Part shown: positions 47,156 through 58,957 of the stretch, piece after piece
How positions within the stretch are numbered: the stretch's first letter is position 1
Layout of the letters: each line of letters begins with the position of its first letter
Origin: Ostrinia nubilalis
Lineage: Eukaryota > Arthropoda > Insecta > Lepidoptera > Crambidae
DNA: 64,000 nt
Direction: 5' to 3'
Assembly (NCBI RefSeq): GCF_963855985.1
Contig: NC_087092.1
Span: forward strand, 5,270,001 to 5,334,000
The notes under the pieces: generated by a model
The model's input: only the letters and a program-made list of their open reading frames with translations
Database searches by the model: none
Told to the model about the DNA's origin: nothing
Translations under genes and position numbers: made by a program

Positions 47156-48451
47156 AATAATAATAAATAGATTAACTTTAATTTTTTATCATTCAGATAA
47201 ATATTTTCAGAAAAGCTTTGAAACTTTAATAATTAAAAACTAGCTTAATTATTGCATTGTCATGTAATGACGTTTTATTCTTATTCTTCATCTCAAGTAA
47301 ACGTAAATATTATTACATATTATGCCAAACGTGCAACGACTTTTTATATGTGACAACCAAATAAATAAGCTTTAGAAACAGACGATATAGTCAACAGTCA
47401 AAAAAATCTCGAAAACAGCACAACAAATCTCAACAAAAGCGACCCTTAAAGTATACAAAATGGAAATATTGAAAATGCAAAATTGAAAGTATGCTCTCAA
47501 TGCGACGCCTTCAGCTATACGCTGCCCACTCGTCACCCACACGTCCGAGGGTGAAAGAATATACATATTTGGGTTCCGTGGAGGAATTTGAATTTATGAT
47601 TTTGATAAAAAAGTTGGAGGTTCTATAAAAGCTTTAGTGGGAATTCCAGGTTCTATTAGAGCGTTAGTGGGAATTGTATGGTTTATCTCTACGTATTAGA
47701 GGTGTTTGCTTGCTTTAAAATAAGCACAAGTTAGTGTATTGTGGGAAATACTGTGGGAATTGAATCTTTGTGTTCTTTGCTTCTTCTCTGCACTTGCCGA
47801 ATATTGATCTCCAAGCGCTGGTAGAGCTAAAAGATTATGAGCCATGTAAAGGCTCCTAAAGTTATGTTAATAGTTTAAATGCACATAAAGAAAATGTAAA
47901 CTTTGACTTCTTCTTCTTATCGTGTCGACAACAAACCTACACAGTGTCAGTCTAAAACTCCGCTACAAGAGTGGCGTTGAACTTTGACTGCAATAAGGTT
48001 TACCATGGGAGTAGTGAGAGGGTTTTAATAGGACGCGTAGGTACACTTTTTTCAGTAAAAACATTTTATAAACCCCGTCTCACCCTTGACCGTCTTATTT
48101 TAAATTTGATTTGAACCAGCCGGCTGCGGACAAATGTTTACTATTGAAAATTGAGCGGGCCGGTGACGTGACAGAAATTCAATGCATCAAGTATGGCGGC
48201 CGGTGCATGACAAACTCCGTCCGAGAGTTATTGAAAGGCCCGCTTTTCTTTATTTTATTGAAAAGATACACTGAAGTTGGGAATGTATTCTTGGGGATTG
48301 TTTGAGGCGGTCATAATGTAGCAAATATTATAATACCACCAGTTCTGGCGTTGTGAACTTTAGTGCAACTTTTTTATGCTCATTTTCTTAAGTACCTTCT
48401 CTGGCAAATAGAAACTGTGATTTTAAACCTATCCAGACATAGGAAATCATA
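47156..48451. other. Non-coding stretch
   Basis: A short direct duplication of a GGTTCTATAAAAGC..TTAGTGGGAATT string lies at about 47619-47680. A block at about 48060-48240 (GCGGCCGGTGCATGAC) is less AT-rich. No gene supported. Confidence 0.35.
47907..47980 (+). repeat. Dispersed repeat, GTGTCGACAACAAA type, copy 1
   Basis: CTTCTTCTTCTTATCGTGTC, then GACAACAAACCTACACAGTG and AACTCCGCTACAAGAGTGGC. The same sequence occurs in reverse orientation at 61501-61582 with about 85-90% agreement by eye. Probably a retroelement end. The family is unknown to me. Confidence 0.65.
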
Positions 48452-49058
48452 AACCGCCAGTGGGCGATGCCTTACATCGTCCGTAAGTAAATAGTCATGT
48501 CTCGATGTCCGCTAAATAATTCTTATGTGCTCTAGCAGATAGAAAGTGTGTTGCGGACGAGTAAGTAGGTATCTATCGAGCAAGCATTTGGACCTATATG
48601 AGTCTGTATTACAGACGTGCGGAATCAAAAACCGCCAGTGGGCAATACCTTACATACGTCCGTAATTAAATAGTCATGTCTCGATGTCCGCTAAATATTT
48701 CTTATGTTCTCTAGCAGATAAAAAGTTTGATGTGGATTGCGGACGTAATTGAGTAGGTATATCGAGTAAACATTTGAACCTATAGAGACATGCGGATTGC
48801 GGAATCAAAAACCGCCAGTGGGCAATACCTTACATTCGTCCGTAAGTAAATAGTCTTGTCTTGATGTCCGCTAATAATTCTTATATGTGCTCTAGCAGAT
48901 AAAAAGTGTGATGCGGATTGCGGACGTAGTTGACTAGGTATATCGAGTAAACATTTGAACCTATAGAGACATGCGAATTGCGGAATCAAAAACCGCCAGT
49001 GGGCAATACCTTACATCGTCCGTAAGTAAATAGTCATGTCTCGATGTCCGCTAATAAT
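48452..49058. repeat. Satellite array C, about 180-bp unit
   Basis: Starts of AACCGCCAGTGGGCAATACC at about 48452, 48630, 48810 and 48991 (spacings 178, 180, 181), each followed by CGTCCGTAAGTAAATAGTC, CTCGATGTCCGCTAA and CTCTAGCAGATAAAAAGTG. The fourth unit is cut at about 49058, where a GC-rich island begins abruptly. Overlapping minus frames here are repeat artefacts. The unit is unrelated to arrays A and B. Confidence 0.93.
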
Positions 49059-49240
49059 TGCGAGCGTAGGCGCGTCTCGCCCGAGGCGCCCGCTGCGGAA
49101 AACTTTGAGCAGCACAGTACACATCTGCGCTGGCCGCAGAGCAAGTTCTGGAAGTGTTGCGGCGCTGACGGCTCCCAGATATGTCATATTTGAACCCCCG
49201 CCCCGCGCGGCGGACATCTTCCCGCATGTAATGCGCGACT
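49059..49240. promoter_or_regulatory. GC-rich island abutting satellite C
   Basis: GC-rich with CpG strings (GCGCGTCTCGCCCGAGGCGC, CCCGCGCGGCGGACATC), starting directly at the broken satellite unit. Frames on both strands of 68-77 codons come from low stop density. It might be a promoter or a GC-rich repeat inserted at the array edge. No TATA box, initiator or exon can be defined. Confidence 0.25.
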
Positions 49241-52200
49241 GATTGTAGTTGTAGTGCGACTGGTAATCTTGATACTTGAAACATTTTGATACAGGTTTCT
49301 TTGAAGCAAACCTTGCTTTTTAATCTGTTTTGTTATATTTTCTACATTCCTGGGTGCAAACCAAGTTTCGGAAATTTTAAAACACGTGCAGCTCCAGAAA
49401 TTACATAAATATTTAAGAATATTGAGATCCTCTGGTCTATTGTAGTTGTAGAGTAACTAGGTATAATATTGATTCAAAGTCCAAATACTTGAAGTACTCC
49501 TAATAAATTATTTTTTACTGGATATAATATTAACATACTTACTCTTACTTACAGTGGAAAAGTAGCCAAATTAATGTATAACAAATTATATTTTATTATT
49601 CTCTTACCCTAACTTAAGTTCCTTTAAAAATCAACCAGGTTTTATTTCATGATACATTTTGTCCATATTTCCGTACAAAAGTTTAGAGTCTAATGTCAAT
49701 ATCATTCAGTCGCAGTACAAGACGATGAATGAAACGAGTTAGTTCGCCCACTCTTGGCAGGAAGTTTTCTAACGAAGACGTCACATATGCGGACCGCAAC
49801 TTTCGCACGAATATTTGTATTTGAAACGTCTCCTATGAAGTGGAGCCTTGGAAATATTACTACTATCTTGTGAGAGTTTATTTGCATCGAGTCCTGTTTC
49901 GTTTAATTTCCAAACATAATATTTCAAAAATAAATATTATACAGGACGTAGGCTTGTAAGTCTTTGATTTTGAGATACAAATAAATGTATAATTAACCTA
50001 ATCCCTTCACCACAGCATTCAATATGATTCAGCAAAAAGTTTTCTTTTGATGTTGTTACCTAAAGCGCAAGGTAAATGTACCGTAACCGGGTTTTAAAAT
50101 CAAAAAGCAAAGTCAACATTCTCGACAGACGGAATCAAGTTTATCCGAAAAGCATTTCGAAGTCCGAACTCACCACACGTAGTACAAACGACGGCACATC
50201 AAGTTAAACAGAGTGACGTCTTATCTCGTTGTAATACAGGCTATTTTGAAACAAAAATGTATAGTCTCATGTGCTGTCGTCTGTACTTTGAAGCGAGTCG
50301 CAAATTCCATGCAATCCTTTAAAATCAGCGGCGATCCGCTTCCGTCGAGTGACCGCATCCTGATTCCATTAATACCTCACCCCACCACCCCTTCGATGGC
50401 AAAGGAAAATATCCGAGTGCACGGCAGTGAGCAGTCCAAGTTTTGTTTAGCAGCTTTAAGAAAGAATACAAAAATATAGATGACACGAGTATTTTACCCA
50501 ACTTATTGTGACATCTTTTAGACTCTATGTAAACAGAGTTTTAGACCTTAAAATATAAATAATTGTCTTTTAAAAGTTACAATTTATCAATCGGAAGATT
50601 GTTCGATTCTTATTTGAGAATCATTAAGTGGTAATGAAGATATGTTTTTCTCCAACAAAGCATAGGATTAGTATTTATAATTATGTAAGTTACAGTCGAT
50701 AGTATCACATGCAAGTACGTCGAAAAGTCGATGGTATAAGATAGTACAAAACCTATATTACAATTGCATAAAATACCAAAGCACAGTGTGCAGTCCATTC
50801 GATATCGACAGATGAAAATTCTTCGTCCAGAACTTGCCTCATTTTTACCCTGTCATGTCCCAGTAGTATCTCTTAATCTAAGCTGGATGGACTTCACAGT
50901 AACGATATTATAAACCATTGCCGCCGACTACAATTCGCTTTTAGAGGGGGATCGCGAACTTCACGCATTTAATCCGAGCCCATTATAGTGGCAAGCAAGG
51001 GAGGCCAGGGCTCACAATAGTTCCGATACAAATGAAGATCTCTCGATTTTTGTAAGATTATTGGCGCCGATAAATCCTATTGTAGTTGAGACGTGACTGG
51101 ACATAAATGGGCGCACAATATTTTGGATTATCTAAAAGTAATTGTAACTACTCGTATAGTAAGTGTTCTTCTAAGGTTGAGCGGAGCTATGGTAACATTC
51201 AGTCTGATCAAAGATAACTTATTTATCTTATTTCTCAAAGCATAATACTGGTAAAACAAGCCTCGGGTCAATCATGTATGAAAACTGCTTTTTCATAGGA
51301 AGGGACATCTTACTCTTATAAGTTAACAAAAAAATAACAAGTTTATCTAATAGATACAAGTGAAAACACTCGGACATAAAACTCTATATTTTTCATAGTC
51401 ATAGTCATATTATGTTTATTGCATCATTTATTTATTTTGTGTATTGGATGGTGTTTCAATTTTATTACAGCTTCGACTCAAGAGGAATCTCTACCATGGT
51501 CACCAAATACCTAATTCCTGCAAAGCCCTGTATTCTGCATGTACATGGACATAATCTACATACCGACACAACCCTATCTTAAGACGGGGTGTCCGTCCCT
51601 TGTGCCCACCGGACACCGGACTGTCCGGCATCTGCGTAAAGCAATTAGCGCCTCTAATGTGGCCGCCTTTAAGACATGCCGGCCCAAGACACCGGTCAGA
51701 TGACACCCCGTTGTAGGGATGTGCCGGTTGATCCGGAATATCCGGTTATTTGATCCCGGGGAAGTTGTGTAAATGTGCAAATATTTGCACTGTGCATTAT
51801 GCATCCAGCACTCTAATTATTATCAACTTTCATTGAGAAAAGATTATCAGAAATATGCTACGCGTTCTGAAACTGAAAAATATTCAAGATCTACCATAAG
51901 AATCAAAACTTGTGACACAAGTTTTTTTCAGCTTTTTACTTAGTATGATGAATGCTAATGATATTTTTTTTTATTAGAATGCGCTTTTGTATGCTTCTAT
52001 GTTTTTTTTACAACAATTATCAACTTTTTTTACTTAATATGCACGGTCTTCCTTTTATCCTGTCTGTTTAGGATTCTTCATAACTTACGGGTATCCAAAT
52101 ACTAACATCACTAGTTAGACCTAAAGGCGCGTTTACATCGGAGCGGAATTCTTGAGGCGGGCATCACTGCATACCAGGGGCGGAATGTCTTAGAAGTTTT

Positions 52201-54251
52201 AATGTCCCACCATTTTATGGCCTTGATTTGATTGCATTTTAGATGGAGGTAGTCACAGTTATACTGCTAGTAGAAAATAGAATAATGCTTCTTGAATTGC
52301 AAATTTGAATTAATTCGCTTCTAAACTACAGAAAATAAAGTTTCCTAATAACAATAGTGGCGTCATTTGTTTTGATTACATTCATGTTTTTTACCCTAAA
52401 CATAATGTAAAACGTGTTTTAGAAAAAGACTCCATTTCGATGAAAAGAAAAAAAAGCCTAAACAAAATTACAGATTCACCAAATCTAGATACTTTATGAT
52501 CACTAATTCTAGATAGACCAGAAGCCTCAAAACTATTTTATCCGAACTTCAAGCACTATTTTACACCTAAGCCTTGTATACCTCGACGGCTTATTCGTAA
52601 TAATCCTTGCGGCTTTTAGGTAATTTATTGGATCAATAAGGTCTAGAATGGCCCACGGTTATCTCCTTTAATTACCGTTCGGTTCAGACAATGGATAATA
52701 AGAAACGATGCTCCGGCACTATTGGTGTGATTTATTGACACATATTCACAAGTTTTGGGAGATTAGATTTATTAAGGAGGGATATATTGGGAAGGTAATT
52801 ATGTTTATCGGTTGTTTAGTTTGACATAGTATTGGAAGGGTTTTAGTTATAAATGTAACAAGGTGAGTATGCGTGGGTTAAAGAAATGATGACGTATTAA
52901 AGAGTTTCAATAGTTGTGAAATATACATGTTTAGTTTACGTGTCCCTGTCGTGGCTAAACGCAATTCGCGAGAGCCATAAAGAAAAAAAAAGTTTTCGTA
53001 TTGAAACTGTCATTTTGATAATGTGGGTTTTAAGCATTATACTCGTATCTACTCTTTCTAAACGCTCAGACTAAATTATACCTATAAATGATTTGTCAAA
53101 ATGGGTCAAATTATTGACACGAACTATGAATCCCCAATAGTTCCAATTACTATCTTTGCTACTCGTACTGTGTGATAGTAACAACTAAGGTCAGATTAAA
53201 TGAAAAAATACTATGAAAATTTTCACTAGAACTAACCGTTTTGATAATTAATTAATAAGTGAACATTCTGCTCCATTTTGTTATTTATTTATTTAATCAA
53301 CGTCTAAACTTTCTTGTTATATGCTAACCTAATTAGAACCTAGGCTAATTTGTTTATCAGGAGCGAGATGACTCTACTTTGTTCTGTTATTTAATTATAG
53401 CAGCTAGTATTTAATGATCATTTGAACTAATTTTATTTAATAATTATGTCGACAGTATCTATTTGAATATAGAACTACAGAAGGTATAAGATAACCAAAA
53501 AACTCAAGGAAACCATATAATTTAGTGACAGGTAAAGCCTTTTGCTTCTAGTTGCAAAAGATTTTTTCATTTTATAATGAATAGGTAAGTTATTCTCGTA
53601 TATTTTTAGGGTTTAGGTATGTTTACGGATTCCAAGGTAGATTTTGTATTATAAATTCTACATTTTGTTCTACGTGTAATGTAAAATCATGTAAATTGTG
53701 AAAAGCGACCTCTTTTAGGACCACGTTTGACAACTTTTCGTAAAATTAGAAATCTTAACATAACTTGTTATTTAAATTTTATTTACAAAAAACAGATTTT
53801 TTTTTTTAAACTAAGGCAAATCCACTGTTTCTCAGCAATGAAGAAGAGTCAAATTCATATTCACTGTTTAGTTTTTGCCAACTTATACGCTGTGTATAAG
53901 CACAGTATAAGTCCAGTTTAAACTTCACCCCGGAACAGGGAACTACATCAAAGATCCTGGTAAATATTCAACAGGGCCGCATCTGAACTATCGGCGTACC
54001 GGTTAATTGATTGAAATTTATTCAGAGCAACAATTTGAATTAGTGTAGCCGATCTGTTAGCAGCCTTAGGAGTACAGGGAGGGACTTCATTTGTTGCATG
54101 TGAGTGAGAATATTTATTTGTCTTTATTACAAAAATACAAGATTATGTGCTGCAGGTAAGGTTTTTTTTTAGATCTTTGTGTGTAGGTATTTCGAACTTT
54201 GTTTAATATTTACCATTTATACCATCTAGTACCCATAGTACAAGCTTTGCT
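49241..54251. other. Long non-coding stretch
   Basis: No gene supported. Less AT-rich candidate regulatory patches lie at about 50140-50440, 50920-51080, 51540-51790, 52580-52760 and 53920-54080. At 51575-51740 several GGACACCGG/CCGGACTGTCCGG strings and a GACGGGGTGTC / GACACCCCGTT pair form overlapping inverted repeats. Splice-like sites (GTAAGTTA at 53587, CAGGTAAGG at 54148) have no partner that makes a credible exon. Confidence 0.35.
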
Positions 54252-54308
54252 TAGTTTGGGACTAGAAGCGTAGTGTAAAATGTCCAAGGATATTATTATT
54301 ATTATTAA
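54252..54308 (+). mobile_element. Retroelement 3' end, TTTGGGGCTAG type, copy 2
   Basis: TTAGTTTGGGACTAGAAGCG followed by TAGTGTAAAATGTCCAAGGA and a TATTATTATTATT tail. It matches the segment at 44368-44430, with the tail differing in repeat unit. A truncated LINE 3' end is likely. Confidence 0.6.
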
Positions 54309-54710
54309 TTTTGAAAAACAAAATTACAACTGGTTAAATGTGTCTAAAAAACTATGAAAGAATAGGCTAAGCTAAGCTTACAACAAAATCGTTGATGTTA
54401 TTACTTATGTTATTCAAGAACCAATGCTTTTTTTTATTGTATCTATTGCGTGTTCGTATCCACTTGTAGATACCTAGCTAAGTAATTTCAAGTTCATAGA
54501 TTTTTTCAATCCCTTTCTCATTTTCCAATGGAAATTGAATTCGCCCCTGTGATTGCTACAGATGAGGGGCTTCTAAATAATTGATTAGCTTTCATAAGGC
54601 AGCCGGACCTCGTCTTATGAATGAGATAGGTAATATCGTGGTATAACATATTTTGTAGTATTGGTAATAGTAATGTAATGTCATAAGTTATAGATGTTAT
54701 AAGTTATCAA

Positions 54711-55053
54711 CCGTCTCTGTGGTCTAGTGGTAAGACCACCTGCTTCAAACGTAGAGGTCCCGGGTTCGATTCCCAGTGGGGGCAGATTTTTCTGTTCAGT
54801 TTAGTTGGTGGTAGGGCTTGTTCTAAGTCCGCCTGGCTAGCTACCACCATCTTACCTAAGTCTGTTGGCACAAAAACAATATTAACAGCATTGTTGTGTT
54901 ACGGCAGTTAGAGGTAAGAGGTAAGGATAAAATAGCCATTTCGTCCGTGGTTGAGGATTTCGGGTGTAGCTCGCTTTCACCTTCGGCCTGATCGTCACTT
55001 ACCATCAGGTGAGATACAGGCCAAGAACTTCCTCGTTGTGGATAAAAAAAAAA
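54711..55053 (+). mobile_element. tRNA-headed SINE, about 343 bp
   Basis: The head (54713-54784) folds as a tRNA-like: a 7-bp acceptor pairing (GTCTCTG with TGGGGGC, using wobble), a perfect D-stem GTCT/AGAC with A-box TGGTCTAGTGGTA, and a T-arm with B-box GGTTCGATTCC. The anticodon arm is poorly paired. The body continues with CTGGCTAGCTACCACCATC and CGTCACTTACCATCAGGTGA and ends with A10 at 55053. A- and B-boxes are intact, so pol III transcription is possible. The 92-codon minus frame overlapping it is an artefact. No clean target duplication was found. Confidence 0.85.
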
Positions 55054-56889
55054 GATTACGGAATTACTTATCAATGAAATCACTTTAACGATAAATGAAT
55101 AGAATGAAATTATGTATTGACGTGTGTGGAACAAAAGTTACGTCGCTATCTCCTTCAGCGACCAAAGCGCGCACAAACAACATATTTTCCTCTGTAAGCC
55201 ACTTCTACACGACAACCAATAAAGGCCGCTACAGACGGTAATCTGCCATCTTGCGCTGGTCAGCTGACGCGACGCAACTTTTCTTATCTCAAACACTCAT
55301 AAGGAGTGCAGCGCTTGAGACAAGAGGTTAGAGGGGATGTGATATCGGAAGATTAGAAGATCTTAAGATTGTTTTGTTAGTGAAGAATGGAATGGTAGAG
55401 CAACTCCTTCAAAATTCGTACGTTTTTGTGAAAATCGAATTTTCCATCATTATTATCGTCATTATTTCATTTTCAGTCACAGCTGAACATCGGAACCATG
55501 ATTTCTACACATTTACGGGTTAAGTGTAAGTTTTTGAGCTCTTAGGTAAATTAAAAAATGCTTTATTAAACTAGGAACGAATAACCTAAGAAAATAGAAC
55601 GAAGGCATTAACATTTTCATGGCAATTAAAAAATAGCATTTGCATAGGCTAGGTCGTGTCATGATTGCTAAATTTGATATTAAGTATTCTCTCAAGGCTC
55701 TTCTTCGCAATAAATTGTTTATCGAATAGTTATTTACCATCACTCGTTACCGATAACGCCGTGTGACATCGCTGCGACCTGTCGCCGATAAGCGCGCCCC
55801 ACTAGCCAGATAAACAATTTGTCCGCGATGCTCTTTTGTTCTTTTTTCGAAACTCGGCCGCCGATCGCCTTTTGTTTCGGTTTGGTGTTGTTTTTATCGT
55901 TGGAGTAGTGTGTTAGTTCTTTCCATTTTGTGTTGGCATTGGCACAATAGGTATTAGGTACTTATAACAAGGTCCATATTGGCCATTGGCATTCTCTTTG
56001 AAAGAACCATGGGAACATGTTATGAAAAAGACAAGTCGATAACAAAATCCTTGAAAACTTTTCAATCATTAAATCGATATACCTACCACTCGTAGATATC
56101 ATACAAACATTGATTATAAGAACGTTTAGGTAGAGTTGGAGTTTTTACTGGCTTTTGTATATCTTACTTTGTAGAGTCTTTAAATGGCATTGGAGTGTTT
56201 TTTTTTTTCATGTTGTGTAATATAATTGTTAATTTAAAGATTACTACTAGACTGAAATAACTGATTAAGTTGTTATAAAACATCAAAGAGTTACTTTAAA
56301 TCTTCAGTTTTAATGAACAAGCAGCTATTTGCGCACCGGCCCGTGATCAGAATATGATTAAAATTAGAATCAGATGTTCGGCGAGTGCATTGCCCTTCCC
56401 TCGCGTATTAAATTCGGTTATTAGCCTCCAAACTTTGATCAGAGTTGACCCGGCTGGGTTCATCGATCGGCCAACTTTCACCCGGATCATAAACTGAGCC
56501 ACCCACTTTCAAAACTGAAAAAACACTCGGCAACCCACTTCAAAACTAAGTCTTTCCTAATCACACCGCGAACAAACTTCTCCAAGTTTTTTCCAAGTTC
56601 AACTACATCGATGTGCGATCGTTCACCTTGGTTGGACACTTGCATACGCCTGAAACAAAATATGGAGCAAGGTTGGCGAGATTACTTTCCGCCAAAGTTT
56701 TCGCGGATCGATAAGGAAGTTAAAAGTTTATTACGGCGAACGCGACAACCCTCGTAAAACCGAGTTAACGTTCATCTTCCCTAATCATCTTTTATGAATC
56801 ATACCTTTACCATCGCGCTGTATATCGTGTTTATATATTTACCTTCAACATAGCTAACGAGCGTAATGCTCAGCATTCGTATTCACCAA
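55054..56889. other. Non-coding stretch
   Basis: A decayed LINE tail may lie at 55446-55500 (TCATTATTATCGTCATTATT then TTTCAGTCACAGCTGAACAT, compare the tails at 41583 and 58860). Less AT-rich, complex blocks at about 55740-55900 and 56330-56770 look like regulatory DNA; the first contains two CTTTTGTT sites. No gene supported. Confidence 0.35.
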
Positions 56890-57300
56890 AGGTTTTTCTA
56901 CCTACGGGCGTAAAATAGGAGGCGGGAAGGAGACATAAAGGAGAAAATAAAATAAAGACGGAGGCAGCGGATGCGAGGTCCACGAAAAAAGTATGAGGAA
57001 AGCTGGCTTAATGGTGCGCAGGTGTGGTGGGCGGGGCGGTGGGTGGCGATCGTCGATTGGTCGGCGCCGCCCAGCCAGGAGAACGCCCTGTGCCCCCTCT
57101 GCCCCCCCTTCCCCCACCCCGCGGCCATCGGCTATCGCCTGGCTACCACCTACATCCACCCAAGCTATGCCTGTGTGGGAAATTAGTTCGCGAACTCTCT
57201 GTCTATGCCGCTGTAAGTATGGACGTCGAGCTGAATAATCGATAAAGGTGTTTATTGAAAACGGGTAAGGACGGGGCTCTTTATTGCTTCTTTATTATTA
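56890..57300. promoter_or_regulatory. GC-rich promoter-like island
   Basis: Abruptly GC-rich with GGGCGGGGCGGTGGGTGG (GC-box-like), CGATTGGTCGG (inverted CCAAT) and long C runs. Just downstream, GTTTATTGAAAACGGG and CTTTATTGCTTCTTTATT give posterior-Hox/Caudal-type sites. Five overlapping frames of 71-85 codons on both strands are explained by low stop density. A TATA-less promoter is possible, but no transcript start or exon can be pinned. Confidence 0.3.
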
Positions 57301-58150
57301 AAGCCGGCCCGGAATAGTCTCGAGATTTGAAACCTAAGTATAACAGCGAAACATTGAGTTTATAGCGACTTGAATGCTCGTACTACAATAGTTTGGCAAC
57401 TAAGGCTACGCTACGGTAATAGAATTATTTTGGCTCTCTGTTACATGATGTAGCGAGAATTATGCTTAGGGCGAATACCTATGTTAAGTTGTTTATGACT
57501 TTGGAAGTCTGATCGGGTTTGGTCCATGGTACCGTGACCGTGAAATTGAATCACAGAGGACGTTAACTGTCCCAACTATTGTCATCAAATATTATCTGAC
57601 CTCGAACTTAATAGAGCTTATACGAACAACACAATAAGACTAACCTAATAGGTCTATTATGCAACTATTTTTCTATGTTGTTGATTGTAATTTTGGAGAA
57701 TAGATGACAGATATCAAATACGGATATAAGTTGTCAAGTTACTACACACTTATGCAGCCATGACTCTGTGTAACATTTGCCTTAGCTGGATTCGAATCCG
57801 CTAACGCACCTTGTGGTAGGTACTTAAATCATCAGACAGTCGTCAAAAGTTTTCATAGACATGGAATTTCATAGACATCTTTTTAAACACTTACCTACCC
57901 CATTAAACTAAATGATGTAGTTCTATGTTATTGAACATTGAAACCTTGTTGATACTTGTCATATAACTCAACTTTTTGGTTATGCTTGAATACACACAAA
58001 AAGTTATCTATAAAAATCGGCAGCAGATCAACTTAAAAAGTATTGAGTTCACTTCAAATAGTTCTGCTATTTCATACAATAATATTCATCTTGAAATAAC
58101 AAAAAAGTGTAGTACTTATTCATTTTCATTCAGATACTTTCCACGCCAAA
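57301..58150. other. Non-coding stretch
   Basis: AT-rich. TGGATTCGAATCCG at about 57789 looks like a B-box, but no A-box or tRNA fold accompanies it. A 71-codon plus frame at 57976-58191 runs into the Helitron. No gene supported. Confidence 0.4.
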
Positions 58151-58398
58151 TCTATACTAATATTATAAAGCTGAAGAGTTTGTTTGTTTGATTGTTTGTT
58201 TGTTTGTTTACTTGAACGCGCTAATCTCAGGAACTACCGGTCCGATTTGAAAAATTATTTCAGTGTTAGATAGCCCATTTATCGATGAAGGCTATAGGCT
58301 ATTGGTATATACCATCACGCTTCAAGTAGGTGCAGAGAAAAAATTATAAATGTTGCGAAAACGGGTTTTCGCGCGTACGAAGTCGCAGGCACAGCTAG
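58151..58398 (+). mobile_element. 248-bp non-autonomous Helitron
   Basis: Begins TCTATACTAATATTATAAAG and ends GTCGCAGGCACAGCTAG, between A (58150) and T (58399). It contains a (TTTG)n stretch and GGAACTACCGGTCCGATTTG. TC start, CTAG end and A^T target identify a Helitron; both ends are well known in Lepidoptera. It is a different subfamily from the one at 34597. Confidence 0.88.
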
Positions 58399-58789
58399 TG
58401 TATCATTAATTTTAGTTTTATGAAACTTGGGTACAATTTCGCAAGCACTCACGCTTAAAAAAGTAACTCTACATATTATTAAATAACCCATCAGGCAATA
58501 AGAGGAACAAATAAAGCACCCTCCAAAGGTGAGTGAAACATACTCATGTCAACAAAAAATCTCCCCCGTGAAGTGAGCGCTAAATGTACTGTGAAATAAT
58601 GACCGATGGACGCCATGACACGGCGCGTGTGTACAGTCAACATAAATGGTTGGTATTATTTACAAAACTAAGATTTTGTGGACATTGGCTTAAAGAATAT
58701 TTGTGATACTAGAAAAATGTGAGGTTTGACCTCATTCTCAAAGTAAATTGAGCTACTTTTCAGCTTAATATATTATGTATTTCAGTACA

Positions 58790-58830
58790 ACATAGATAAT
58801 TCAGTTCAGTCTGTACTGAATTATCTATGT
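58790..58830. repeat. Perfect 16-bp-stem hairpin
   Basis: ACATAGATAATTCAGT and its exact reverse complement are separated by nine bases. Outer TATTATGTA / TATAATA strings pair weakly. It is probably a tiny MITE core or fold. It lies 30 bp before a LINE tail. Confidence 0.55.
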
Positions 58831-58859
58831 ATAATAAAATTGCATATTGTCTATTCCTA

Positions 58860-58957
58860 TCATCATCATTTCAGCCATAGGACGTCCACTGTTGAACATA
58901 GGCATCCCCCAATGATTTACACGAATGCCGGTTGGTAGCGGCCTGCATCCAGCCAAG
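58860..58957 (-). mobile_element. RTE-like LINE 3' tail
   Basis: On the minus strand the frame ends AYVQQWTSYG and stop, then an AATGATGATGATAGG tail, matching the copy at 41583-41734. Flanks GTCTATTCCTAT and GTTTATTCTTTT may be a decayed target duplication. The copy is short and diverged. Confidence 0.88.

Noticed and set aside
48780..49284. Overlapping 68-77 codon frames on both strands
   Set aside because: They are produced by satellite C units and the GC-rich island; no protein-like features.
53521..53592. A tiny exon between TTTTGCTTCTAG and AG|GTAAGTT
   Set aside because: Too short, AT-rich with in-frame stops and without partner sites.
54713..54784. A functional tRNA gene
   Set aside because: The anticodon arm pairs poorly, the anticodon cannot be placed with confidence, and the sequence runs directly into a SINE body with an A tail.
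55476..55533. A 49-bp micro-exon between a good acceptor (TTTCATTTTCAG) and a good donor (GTAAGT), open in one frame
   Set aside because: The acceptor region resembles a decayed LINE tail (ATCATTATT..TTTCAG..CACAG..CTGAACAT), which creates the pyrimidine run by chance. No partner exon was found.
21185..55840. A shared exact 16-mer GCGATGCTCTTTTGTT at 21185 and 55825 as a linked regulatory pair
   Set aside because: In a 64-kb window about one exact 16-base match is expected by chance from length alone, and the flanks do not align.
56898..57245. Five overlapping frames of 71-85 codons on both strands
   Set aside because: Explained by the low stop density of the GC-rich island; products are Pro/Arg/Gly-rich in every frame, which is a composition effect.
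57785..57805. B-box-like GGATTCGAATCCG
   Set aside because: The string is itself palindromic, has no A-box on either strand and no tRNA fold.
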